Part shown: positions 25,601-33,418 of the stretch, piece after piece
Layout of the letters: each line of letters starts with the position of its first letter
Numbering within the stretch: the first letter of the stretch is position 1
From: Flavobacteriales bacterium
Lineage (GTDB): Bacteria; Bacteroidota; Bacteroidia; Flavobacteriales_F; PHOS-HE28
Reading direction: 5' to 3'
NCBI GenBank assembly: GCA_020635695.1
Contig: JACJZH010000004.1
Coordinates: forward strand, 248,001-312,000
DNA length: 64,000 bases
Made by a program: the position numbers and the translations under genes
The notes under the pieces: generated by a model
Databases searched by the model: none
Seen by the model: the letters and a program-made list of their open reading frames with translations, nothing else
Told to the model about the DNA's origin: nothing

Positions 25601-27012
25601 CGGGCGTCCGTGCCCTGGTCCCCCGGGGCCATGGTCATTACAAGACTGAAGAAATCGCTCCAGCCCTCCCCCATCTGTTCGGCATTGGACAGACAGCTGG
25701 TGTTGGAGGGGCCACCCACGAGCCTGTTCGACACGCCATGCGCGTACTCATGGGCGATGATGCCATTGTCCAGGTCACCGTCGATCGCCGGGGATGCCGT
25801 GTTCCACAGGAACATCTGCATGCGCGGATCGCTGCCGTCCGGAGGAGTGGCGAAGTTGGCATTGTTGGTCCCGCTGCCGTCCTGTGCATCAGCGAGCACA
25901 TGGTCACCTCCCACGCCACCATTGCCATAGTTGTTCTCCTGGAAATTGCCGCTCGGTTCATCGAACCCGTACTGGTACCACACGTCGTGGATGATGTTGT
26001 TCCAGTAGAAGAGGTTGGTGATCGCGGCATCCTGGTACGTGGAGGGTGCCTGGGTCAGGTCGATGGGGAAGTCGAAGTCGAGGTCGACCCCGCCGTCCGG
26101 GCTGTAGCCCGTGCCATTGTTCCCGTTGGCATCCTCCTGGGCCCAGACGTTGTTGCCTCGGGTGATGGTGAACTCGGGACCTGCACTTCCATCCGTGTCG
26201 TGCCACCCGAAGGGGCTCGCGTTGAGCGCGTCGTTCCAGGGAGCGTTCTGCAGGGTCCTTGGGCCATGGTTCGGGCTTTCCAACGGCCAGGCATACACCC
26301 TGTAATCGTTCGGGGAGGCCGGCGGGGGGGCCAAGGGGGCCGCGTGTCCCGCACAAGCTTGGAACACACCATCTCCGAACCCATCGAACATGCAATGGGA
26401 GACCCAATCGTCCCGATCAAGCTCCTCTCCCGAGGAATCATCGATCCGGATGTTCCACCAATGGGAACCATCCGGCAGATAGACGTTCACGTTCCATGCC
26501 GTGCGCAACCGATCCCCCACGGGCACCAGGCAACGTTCCACGAAAGGGGGCTCGGAAAACCCGTCCACCGTGAAGCGGAACCGGCCTTCCGGACCGTCCG
26601 CTTCCCCGGCGCGTATGGTCCCGGGCACCCTCAGACCATCCAGCACGCTCCTCAACGCCTGCTCCGCGGAAAGGGCGGGCGCTGATACCTGTGCCCGTTT
26701 CTCCAGACCCACCATCGCGGCCGAATGGGCTGCGACCACGGTGCCATCGGACTTCCGGTGCACGGCCACCTGACCATGGTATACCGGGACACCCTGCCAG
26801 AACTGCTGGAAGAAGATGTGTTCCACCCCGGTACGACCGTCCGTGTAGCGGTCCCGGACCCGGAGGTCCTGTACGTCCATGGGAGAACACCCCTTTTCGA
26901 TGGCGACCTTTCTGGCGGCTTCGACCCCCTCCGGCACCTGGCCCTGAGAAAAGGCCGGGCCTAGCATTCCCAAGGCGACCAGGGTGAATAGCGAACGATG
27001 GCTTATGCTCAT
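22648..27012 (-). CDS. M36 fungalysin-type metallopeptidase with tail module
   Basis: Protein of 1454 residues, secreted. A signal peptide is followed by an N-terminal FTP-like propeptide (about 25-200: FWQGVPVYHGQVAVHRKSDG, a typical inhibitory segment) and an M36 catalytic domain. Zinc motif HEYAH is at 421-425 and the third ligand Glu449 is in GEGWSD, so the enzyme looks active. Residues about 640-1210 hold Ig-like/CARDB-type segments alternating with two jelly-roll MAM-like segments (WTLENPDAGITW, and MDLESEILCS onward). The last 243 residues (bases 22648-23379) are the shared tail module ending LEQLP. It probably digests extracellular protein. It sits between the lysyl-oxidase gene and the FG-GAP gene. 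Confidence 0.93.
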   Translation of the reverse strand: MSISHRSLFTLVALGMLGPAFSQGQVPEGVEAARKVAIEKGCSPMDVQDLRVRDRYTDGRTGVEHIFFQQFWQGVPVYHGQVAVHRKSDGTVVAAHSAAMVGLEKRAQVSAPALSAEQALRSVLDGLRVPGTIRAGEADGPEGRFRFTVDGFSEPPFVERCLVPVGDRLRTAWNVNVYLPDGSHWWNIRIDDSSGEELDRDDWVSHCMFDGFGDGVFQACAGHAAPLAPPPASPNDYRVYAWPLESPNHGPRTLQNAPWNDALNASPFGWHDTDGSAGPEFTITRGNNVWAQEDANGNNGTGYSPDGGVDLDFDFPIDLTQAPSTYQDAAITNLFYWNNIIHDVWYQYGFDEPSGNFQENNYGNGGVGGDHVLADAQDGSGTNNANFATPPDGSDPRMQMFLWNTASPAIDGDLDNGIIAHEYAHGVSNRLVGGPSNTSCLSNAEQMGEGWSDFFSLVMTMAPGDQGTDARGIGTFALAEPVTGPGIRPAPYSTDFGVNNFTYANTNGGVSQPHGIGFVWCTMLWEMTWELIAVHGFDPDLYQGTGGNNIAMQLVIDGLKLTPCNPGFVDGRDAILQADQILYGGANQDLIWAAFARRGLGASADQGSSGSRSDQTEAFDLPVDDNVGVAEAVHPLPGALFECGNGGVVKVEVRNNGLLDQANFPVSYQLDNGPVTTQNFPGTLPAGASAIMDIGAPLTVVGIGPHTFKAWTSLPTDAYLGDDTLSFQLELLASLSTPHVEDVEGGAVLPSGWTLENPDAGITWTTAALANGPDCGPTTAWRLDHYTYPTNGELDHLISPVFDLTGSMNSRLLFDHAYVEYSATYTDGFRVEVSQDCGQNWVVVFDESGPDLATAPAVTANWVPASCSEWRTSLVDLSAFDGSEVQLRFVSVNGYGNNFYLDNVRVESAFAKDMAMIGLLLPQPAQLRTCDPGPQDVSVELWNAGADPQANVPVSWQLDNGPVSTDILPGPLAAGDTVVHTFSTPLVLPGSGAFELKVWTALGGDQNTANDTLTSDLTVDPAVSLPSIMDLESEILCSTNSDCDLTSCPLIGGWRNLTNGDEDDIDWRVDNDGTPSTNTGPSTDLLPGTAQGKYLYLEASSGCTGRTAVLESPCFDLGGTVQPFLRTGYHMFGSDMGELHVDLDPGTGWVLDVVPPIVGDQGDQWDTLLVDLSAWSGQVIRLRLRGVTGTGFASDLALDAIELFDAVPPLAVQARVLLEGPYDAGTGLMNDDLRQLGLIPLVEPFTGLGLLGPGEGGDAVDDPSVFTVTGPDAIVDWVLVELRDQVDPAIVVDARPGLVQRDGDVVGTDGVSPLYFTASPGDHHVAIRHRNHLGCMTAATVTLGTTPMLVDLAAAGTPTFGTDARRVLGAAAVLWAGEVEPDGLVKYTGVSNDRDPILQAIGGTVPTNSISGYLRSDVNMDGTVKYTGGGNDRDPILQNVGGVVPTATRLEQLP

Positions 27013-27053
27013 GACTTCGAGTGGATCGGCAATTTATTCACCTGAACAAAGCG

Positions 27054-27084
27054 GCGCCAGCCCCGTTCGAGACGGAGCTGGCGC
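27054..27084 (-). terminator. Hairpin between lysyl-oxidase and M36 genes
   Basis: GCGCCAGC and GCTGGCGC form an 8-base perfect stem extended inward by four more pairs after one mismatch. On the minus strand it is followed by CGCTTTG. It lies 20 bases after the lysyl-oxidase stop codon and is a probable terminator or transcript-end stabiliser with a weak T-run. Confidence 0.6.
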
Positions 27085-27103
27085 ACTGTGGGGATCCCAC
27101 TGA

Positions 27104-30100
27104 TCAGGGAAGCTGCTCAGTACGGGTGTTCGTCGGGACCACACCCCCGATGTTGTTGAGGATGGGGTCGCGGTCGTTGCCCGATCCCGTGTATTTCACG
27201 ATCCCGCTGAGGTCCGAGTCCTCCCGGTAGTATCCGATGACCACGTTGGTGGGAGCGGTACCCCCGATCACGGAGATGATGGGGTCCCGGTCATTGAAGC
27301 TGCCGGTGTACTTGATCTGACCGTCCTGCACCGTGTTCCCCATCCAGCAACCCATGGCACCGCCTCCCAGGTCCTTTCGCGCTTCCGACCCCCAGGTCGG
27401 GGTGGAGGCCGTCCGCAGGTCGATGGTCGTGGCCGTGGCACCCAGGGCAACGGCGGAGGCCGTCATGACACCGAGGTGGTTCCGATGGCGAAGTGCGACA
27501 TGATAGTTGCCGGGCGTGGCGAAGAGGACCACGGGTGAGGTACCGTCCATTCCCACGATATCACCATCCCGTTGCAGCAGAGCGCTGCGCGTGGAGACGA
27601 TGGTGGCGGGAGCATTGGCATCCCGAAGCTCCACCATCACCCAATCGACAACGGCATCCGGACCGGTCACATCGAACACGCCGGCAAGCACCGTCTCGCC
27701 ACCACCTCCACCAACATGGGAGAATCCAAGACCGGTGTACGGCTCGGAGGCCGGAAGCAAGGTGGCGGCACGCAGGGCATCATTCATCTGGCCCGCACTG
27801 AACGGGCCTTCGAGCCAGGCCTTCATGTCCACGACCACGGTGTTCGGAACGGTCAGACAATCACCGGTGCCATGATGGATGATGTTGTTCGCATCCTCAT
27901 TGACGATGTCGGCGATGTCCGCGATGCAGATCTGGGCATCGGTCAGGGTCAGGTAATGGACCCTGCACAGGGGCATGGGCGCCGAGCTCTTGACGATGCT
28001 GGAATCGATGTAGGACAAGCCGATGACCTTCGTACCGCCCAACGAACTGGACACGGCCATCTCGTTCATCACGTTCGGCGAGAGGTTCTCCACGCTCTGG
28101 ATGGTAAGACCGCTGAGGTCGAACTCATATCCGAGCACCCTGGAGTTCGGGTTCTTCAGGAAGATGTCCACCGTCTTGCCCACCGGATCGAAGTTGCCCA
28201 GGGACAACCAGGCCGTGTCCAAGGTGCTCAACCAACCGCGGGGATAGTCGCACCAGGGATGGTAGTGCAGCACGTGGGGAGACTGGTCATGCGCGTCCTG
28301 GGTGTTGTAGCAATTCGCCAGCAGGGCACCATCGGTCACGGTGATCAGCCCGTCCCCGTTCAGGTCCGTGCAGGCCGAGGCCGAAACGTCATTGCCCAGG
28401 ATGCCCGTCACGTATTCGATGGCATCGGCAGCATCCCGTTGGGCATCGCTGTTCAGGTCACCGGTCTGGGTGATGCCACCGCACGTGCCTGTGCAGTCGT
28501 ACCGCGAGTCACCGTAGGGGATCCCCGCACAATCCGTCCAGGTCGGACAGTTCTGGAGCACCGAGAAGGACGGAACATCGTTCTGGTCCCTGGTGATCTC
28601 GATGCACAGCTGGGCGTAGTTATTGGTGTAATCCTGCTCATGACGGCCGAGGGCGTCAGGCGCCTGTTGCCAATTGGTCCGCAGCACGAGGGTGTATTCC
28701 CCGGCAGGCACGTCCGTGATGTCGATCCAATTGCAGGTGGTACCACTTCCGTAGCGGTCATAACATCCGGCACTGATGCCCATGTTGCTGCATCCGTACT
28801 GTCCTGTTCCACCGAAGCAACCGACATCGATCACGCAGAAGCCGTTCTTGAAGCCGACCGGGATCGCGTTGTCGTTCTGGTCGAAGAGCAGGTAATCCGC
28901 ATACCCGGCATAGTGGGCGTGGCCGTGGCAGTTGTTGAAGTCGAACATCTGCGGCTGCGAGTTCGGGCTGCCGATGTAGTAGTCGGTGGTCCCGATGTTG
29001 TCGATGCGGGTGCTGAACCGCAGCACGTAGCGTTGCCCCATCCCCCTGGTGCATCCCTCCACCGGCGCACAGGCATCGGTGATGTTGACCGTGGTGAGGA
29101 AGATGCTGTTCTCCAGGTCGGCCTGGTTCAAGGTCAGATCGGGCCCGTCCGGACAGTTGGGATCACCCGGGGCCATGCAACAGCCCCCACAATCGACCGT
29201 GGCCAGGGGGTCGTAGTTGCAGGAACCAGGGTCCATGCAGCCCACCACGGGGCCGTTGAAGATGATCTCGAACTGGACCTGGGAACAATCGCCATTGTTC
29301 GTACCGATGCGAATGTGGTGCAGCACGCCACCGGGCATGTTGGCGCTTACAACGGCCTGGAGGCCGCACCCGCCCTCGTCATCATCCGCGAACGTGGCAC
29401 CTTCGACACCATCGCTCAAGGTGATCTGCGAACAATCCGCGTCGTAGACCCAGACCTTCGTATCGCAGGTGTTGAGCCCACACGTGGTGATCGTGTACGC
29501 ACCGGTCTCCGGGGGGGTGAAATCATACCAGAACTCCAGGGTCGGCGCGGTGTATACCTGACCCGTGTCAGCCACCAAGGCTTCCGAGCAGCTGAAACCG
29601 GGGGGGCAATTGAACACGGTCTGCTCCGAAGACCCGTAGTTGCCACCCGTGGCGACCAGGACCCCGTTGCGGAACACGGAATAGCTGCCATTCCCATAGC
29701 CACAGCAGATCCCATCGCCATAGCTGTCGTTGATGGTGAACACCAGGCAGGCGTTCTCCGGCACGCAGACCGTGGTCCCGGACGATCCACCCGACGCGAG
29801 CACGGCGGTCGTTGAACCATTCACCAGGTCCCAGCTGATCTCGGTGGGGTAATTGTCGGGAACGATCTGGATCTCCACGGCGACCTCGTTGGCCGGACAG
29901 GCGATGGTGCAGGTCCCGTCATCCACCGTGGCCAGGGGGTCGTAGTTCCCAGCGTTCGGGTCCGTGCAACCGAGTATCACGGGTTCCTTGGCCAGTCGCA
30001 CATCATCGATGGTGATATCGCTGGTGTAGTTCGACCCGGTGGTCCCGCGGAAGCGCACGCGAAGGTTGTTCTGGCCCACGTGGGCGGAAAGGTCCACATA

Positions 30101-30571
30101 GGCCTGACGCCAGACGTTCCCCTGGTCGCCCGTGATCACCAGCACGTCGGTCACCGGGGTGCCGTTCACCATGAGGTCTATGGCGAGCGAGCCCATCTCG
30201 GCTCCATACATATGGTACCAGAAGGTGAGCATGGCATCGCTGGCACCGGTCAGGTCGTAGCAGGGGCTTTCCAGAATGGCGACCTTGTTGGGGAAATTCG
30301 GGGAGGTGGCCTCGATGTACATGTACTTCCCCGCCGTGGTGCCCAGTGAATGGTCCGCCGAGGGACCGGTGTTCTGACTGGGGGTGCCATTGGCATCGAC
30401 GTTCCAGTCGATGTCATCACCCGAAAGGTTGGTCCAGTTGTTCACCAGCGTACCGGGAGTGCCCACGGTGAACCCCTCGAAATCCTCGAGGGAGGGAAAC
30501 GATGAAACGCATTGTGCCAACGCCACGGCCGGCATCAACGCTCCCATGATCAGGCTCGCAGTGATCCTCAT
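27104..30571 (-). CDS. Secreted lysyl oxidase-domain protein with dockerin-like and tail modules
   Basis: Protein of 1155 residues. Signal peptide, then a MAM-like jelly roll (about 22-195), a 'GCTDPNAGNYDPLATVDDGTC'-style Cys motif at 201-221 and a repeat of it near 445-461, CUB-like beta domains (222-320, 328-440), and a lysyl oxidase domain at about 478-660. In that domain the copper-binding CHGHAHY supplies His549, His551 and His553, and the two residues that form the lysine-tyrosylquinone cofactor are both present (Lys575 in VGFKNGFC, Tyr604 in AGCYDRY). CNWIDITDVPAGEY and the DYTNNYAQ motif complete the match to animal LOX. Residues about 704-754 are a dockerin-like pair of EF-hand loops (GDLNSDAQRDAADAIEYV, TDLNGDGLITVTDGALL), followed by a cohesin-like beta segment (RVLGYEFDLSGLTIQSV). 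The shared 243-residue tail (bases 27104-27835) ends TEQLP. Likely role: oxidative cross-linking of extracellular proteins, inferred from the family. Confidence 0.88.
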   Translation of the reverse strand: MRITASLIMGALMPAVALAQCVSSFPSLEDFEGFTVGTPGTLVNNWTNLSGDDIDWNVDANGTPSQNTGPSADHSLGTTAGKYMYIEATSPNFPNKVAILESPCYDLTGASDAMLTFWYHMYGAEMGSLAIDLMVNGTPVTDVLVITGDQGNVWRQAYVDLSAHVGQNNLRVRFRGTTGSNYTSDITIDDVRLAKEPVILGCTDPNAGNYDPLATVDDGTCTIACPANEVAVEIQIVPDNYPTEISWDLVNGSTTAVLASGGSSGTTVCVPENACLVFTINDSYGDGICCGYGNGSYSVFRNGVLVATGGNYGSSEQTVFNCPPGFSCSEALVADTGQVYTAPTLEFWYDFTPPETGAYTITTCGLNTCDTKVWVYDADCSQITLSDGVEGATFADDDEGGCGLQAVVSANMPGGVLHHIRIGTNNGDCSQVQFEIIFNGPVVGCMDPGSCNYDPLATVDCGGCCMAPGDPNCPDGPDLTLNQADLENSIFLTTVNITDACAPVEGCTRGMGQRYVLRFSTRIDNIGTTDYYIGSPNSQPQMFDFNNCHGHAHYAGYADYLLFDQNDNAIPVGFKNGFCVIDVGCFGGTGQYGCSNMGISAGCYDRYGSGTTCNWIDITDVPAGEYTLVLRTNWQQAPDALGRHEQDYTNNYAQLCIEITRDQNDVPSFSVLQNCPTWTDCAGIPYGDSRYDCTGTCGGITQTGDLNSDAQRDAADAIEYVTGILGNDVSASACTDLNGDGLITVTDGALLANCYNTQDAHDQSPHVLHYHPWCDYPRGWLSTLDTAWLSLGNFDPVGKTVDIFLKNPNSRVLGYEFDLSGLTIQSVENLSPNVMNEMAVSSSLGGTKVIGLSYIDSSIVKSSAPMPLCRVHYLTLTDAQICIADIADIVNEDANNIIHHGTGDCLTVPNTVVVDMKAWLEGPFSAGQMNDALRAATLLPASEPYTGLGFSHVGGGGGETVLAGVFDVTGPDAVVDWVMVELRDANAPATIVSTRSALLQRDGDIVGMDGTSPVVLFATPGNYHVALRHRNHLGVMTASAVALGATATTIDLRTASTPTWGSEARKDLGGGAMGCWMGNTVQDGQIKYTGSFNDRDPIISVIGGTAPTNVVIGYYREDSDLSGIVKYTGSGNDRDPILNNIGGVVPTNTRTEQLP

Positions 30572-30600
30572 GTTGTGCTCAGGAAGGTTTCAGAACGGCA

Positions 30601-30630
30601 CAATATACCCCGAACGCTCACGCAGAGCAA
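30601..30630 (-). promoter_or_regulatory. Promoter of the lysyl-oxidase gene
   Basis: On the minus strand TTG is followed after 20 bases by TATATTG, a variant of TAnnTTTG, 29 bases before the ATG. Spacing is right but the -7 box is imperfect. Confidence 0.5.
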
Positions 30631-30633
30631 GGG

Positions 30634-32559
30634 TCAGGGCAATTGCTCCACCCTGATCGCCGTGGGCAGGACCCCGCCGATCTGCTGCAGGATCCGATCC
30701 CGGTCATTCGACGCTCCGGTGTACTTCACCGTCCCGTCCAGGTTCACGTCCTCCGGATGATACCCGGAGACCGTGGCCGTAGGCACGACCCCGCCGATGG
30801 CGTGCAGGACCTGATCACGGTCATTATCACTGCCCGTGTACTTCAGCCGATCATCATTGACCGCATTTCCTGACCACAGCAGCCGCACACCGCCCTGCAC
30901 GTCCGTGGCGTCCTGGCCCGCCAAGGCGAGGTTCGGATCGGTGAGGTCGATCGTGGTCCCCAGAAGGCCCACCTCCACGGCATCGGCCGTCATGGCACCC
31001 AGGTGGTTCCGATGCCGCACCGCGATCCGGTAGGCATGTGGTGGGAGCGGGAACCGGACCGGGGAGGCCCCATCCACGTCCACCACGTCCCCGTCCCGTT
31101 GCAACAGGGCCGCCCTCGCCGCAAGCACGATGGACGGATCCTGCACATCGCGGAGCTCCACCACGACCCAGTCGACCACGGCCTCCGAACCTTGGGTGAG
31201 CAATACAGCGGCATCGATGGACTCACCTCCGCCACCGGGCAGCACCATGCCGATCCCGGTGTAAGGCTCCTGCAAGGGCACCAGCCCGGCCTGTCTGAGA
31301 TCGTCACGCATGAGGCCGGTCCCCTGCTCGTAGGCACCGCCAAGACAGACCTTCACGGACACCCTCACATTGGGCCGGAGAACGAACAGACCGTTGTCGT
31401 AATCACTGACGATCACGTTCCCCGAAGGAAACCAGGGGTACACGCTCCAGGCTCCATCGTAACCCGCGGAGGATCCGGCAGGGTACGTGTCGAACCAGGC
31501 GACCTCCTCGAGTTGCGCCTGGTCCAGGTCCACGGGACGCAGGACCTGGAGCCCGGAGGAGTAATTGGCTTGAAACACGAACCCATCCCGGATGTACAGG
31601 TTGTGGTCCGTGCTGGCCTTGGTGCCGAAGTGGGACCCGATCAGGACCGGGGCGTCCAGATCGGACACATCAAAGACCAGGGTCCGGGTGTTGAAGCCAT
31701 GAAAGAGCTCATCGCCTTCATCGCCCAGCAGGAAATACCGGTGGTCCTCGGTCAACCAGCCTTGATGGCCGATACGCGCATCGGGCCAGTTGATGGATGA
31801 CAAATGCTGAACATCGGACGCGTCGGTCACATCCACAATGGTCTTCTTGTCCGGATTCCCTGAGTGGCTGTTGATGCAGATGCGCGCACCCTGGTGATCG
31901 GGGTCCGGCCCGGCATAGGTGACACACTGGGTATCATGGATATAGCCGTCCAGGGCATGGCAACCGGCCAGGGTGGGGACCACAGGGTCCGTGATGTCGA
32001 TGATGAATAGGCCACCCCAGCATTGATCCGAGCCCACGACATAGGCCATTCCTGCCTGTTCGTCGATGGCCAGGTTGTGCGCATTGCCGAACGATCCGAA
32101 ATGTGCATCCTCACTGAAGACGACCGGAGGCGAGGGAACGTTCCGCAACCGGGTCAGATCGAACACCTGCAGCCCATGCCCAGGGGCCTCGCTGACCACG
32201 AACGCGTGATCGGCGTAGACCTTGATGTCACGCCAGATGCTGTTCGACGTGTGGCTTGGCAGCGTTCCGACCAGGACCGGAGCCACGGGGTCGGTGATGT
32301 CCACGAAGGCCGAACCGTTCCTGCAGCCGACCAGGGCATATTCCCGTTGGGTCAGGGGGTCCGTCCAGCCCCAGCAGTCGTTCACGCTCGGAGAGGACCC
32401 GGTGACCCCCAACTGGGCCGGGGACATGACCGAGTAAAGGTCCACCGCATGGCATCCGTAGGGTCCGGCGCTCCCGTTCTCGCAAGGCACCTGACCAACG
32501 GTCGTCCGAACGACCAGCGTCAGGAGCACCACTGGAAGGGACCGAAGCACCGGTCTCAC
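30634..32559 (-). CDS. Choice-of-anchor-B domain surface protein with tail module
   Basis: Protein of 641 residues from a GTG start at 32559, which overlaps the stop of the preceding gene as GTGA. The GTG is chosen because it is followed at once by a signal peptide (RSLPVVLLTLVVRTTVGQ). Residues about 30-395 match the choice-of-anchor-B family, a beta-propeller recognised by repeated FVDITDP, FIIDITDPVVP, VFDVSDLDAP and the motifs WRDIKVYADHAFVVSE and DHNLYI. Residues about 400-641 (bases 30634-31362) are the shared tail module ending VEQLP. Propellers of this class occur on bacterial surface proteins. Ligand unknown. The coupling to the cohesin-like gene is the strongest sign that the two products work together. 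Confidence 0.88.
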   Translation of the reverse strand: MRPVLRSLPVVLLTLVVRTTVGQVPCENGSAGPYGCHAVDLYSVMSPAQLGVTGSSPSVNDCWGWTDPLTQREYALVGCRNGSAFVDITDPVAPVLVGTLPSHTSNSIWRDIKVYADHAFVVSEAPGHGLQVFDLTRLRNVPSPPVVFSEDAHFGSFGNAHNLAIDEQAGMAYVVGSDQCWGGLFIIDITDPVVPTLAGCHALDGYIHDTQCVTYAGPDPDHQGARICINSHSGNPDKKTIVDVTDASDVQHLSSINWPDARIGHQGWLTEDHRYFLLGDEGDELFHGFNTRTLVFDVSDLDAPVLIGSHFGTKASTDHNLYIRDGFVFQANYSSGLQVLRPVDLDQAQLEEVAWFDTYPAGSSAGYDGAWSVYPWFPSGNVIVSDYDNGLFVLRPNVRVSVKVCLGGAYEQGTGLMRDDLRQAGLVPLQEPYTGIGMVLPGGGGESIDAAVLLTQGSEAVVDWVVVELRDVQDPSIVLAARAALLQRDGDVVDVDGASPVRFPLPPHAYRIAVRHRNHLGAMTADAVEVGLLGTTIDLTDPNLALAGQDATDVQGGVRLLWSGNAVNDDRLKYTGSDNDRDQVLHAIGGVVPTATVSGYHPEDVNLDGTVKYTGASNDRDRILQQIGGVLPTAIRVEQLP

Positions 32560-33347
32560 TGCACGACCAGCTTGCGTGTGATCACACGCTGACCGCCACG
32601 CAATACGACATGGTAGGCACCGGCCTGCACCGTGCGCAGATCAAGTTCCATGCGGGCCTCACCATGGGCCCTGGCCACGACCTGCCGCAGGATGCTGCGG
32701 CCCGTCGCATCCACGACCTCCACGACCTGTTCCACGTCGGGATCGGCCAGGTAGTTGACGACGACCCGGTCGGAAGCCGGATTGGGCTGCACGTGGAATG
32801 CCTCCAGATCGGGGTCCCCCATCTCCACGCCCGTGGAGATCGAGTAGATCATGCCCGTCTGATCGCTGCCGTTCAGGGAAATGTAGTAGTCCCCATTATT
32901 GGCGATATCACCGGTCCACGTGTCGTTCACGATCTCGAACAGGTCCGAACCATTGAGCACGGGAATGGTCATCAGGGCGTACTCGGTGCCTGCGGTCCAT
33001 GACTCGCTGATCGAGTTGAGCGGCGTGAACCCGAAACCCGCGAAGACCTGATACCTGAACGAACCGGCGTCGATCTGCCCTCCGGATTTACTGATAGGCA
33101 TGTAGAGCGCCGCCGGCACCACCTGCGAAATGTTGCCCAGGTCCGTGCCCGTGGAGGCATTCCAACGGATCGTGAAGACGAGGCTGGAGAAGAGCCCGTC
33201 AAAATCCGCATCCGGCCTCACGCGGACCTCGAGTTCGTTGTTCCCGTTGTCCACCAACGTGATGTCCACGTTCGGTAGCTGGGCCTGGGCCGGGACGAGC
33301 AGGGCGGTGAGCACCGCGAAAAGCAGGGATCGCAAGAGACGTGGCAT
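32556..33347 (-). CDS. Small cohesin-like domain protein with T9SS sorting domain
   Basis: Protein of 263 residues. The start at 33347 gives a signal peptide (LLRSLLFAVLTALLVPAQA). Residues about 25-175 form a beta-rich domain (NVDITLVDNGNNELEVRVRP, LVFTIRWNAS, SFRYQVF, LFEIVNDTWTG) paralogous to the N-terminal domain of the Cys-rich repeat protein at the other end of the island. Its pattern resembles cohesins, but this was not tested by structure. Residues about 185-263 are a T9SS type A sorting domain (FHVQPNPASDRVVVNY to TRKLVVQ). It has its own promoter and is translationally coupled (GTGA) to the downstream propeller gene. A surface-anchored adaptor is the simplest reading. Confidence 0.85.
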   Translation of the reverse strand: MPRLLRSLLFAVLTALLVPAQAQLPNVDITLVDNGNNELEVRVRPDADFDGLFSSLVFTIRWNASTGTDLGNISQVVPAALYMPISKSGGQIDAGSFRYQVFAGFGFTPLNSISESWTAGTEYALMTIPVLNGSDLFEIVNDTWTGDIANNGDYYISLNGSDQTGMIYSISTGVEMGDPDLEAFHVQPNPASDRVVVNYLADPDVEQVVEVVDATGRSILRQVVARAHGEARMELDLRTVQAGAYHVVLRGGQRVITRKLVVQ

Positions 33348-33377
33348 GGGGATGCAGTTCGTGTTCTTCAGTTCCTC

Positions 33378-33408
33378 CAAAGTTAGCGGAGGAAGCCCGG
33401 ACAGGCAA
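33378..33408 (-). promoter_or_regulatory. Promoter of the cohesin-like/propeller pair
   Basis: On the minus strand TTG, 20 bases, then TAACTTTG (exact TAnnTTTG), 30 bases before the ATG at 33347. It lies in the short gap behind the MoxR stop codon, so the island has its own transcription start. Confidence 0.72.
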
Positions 33409-33418
33409 CGAAAGCCCG

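Noticed and set aside
24073..26685. 870-codon plus-strand frame opposite the M36 peptidase
   Set aside because: No domain or signal is recognisable, and it lies antisense to an intact HExxH peptidase.
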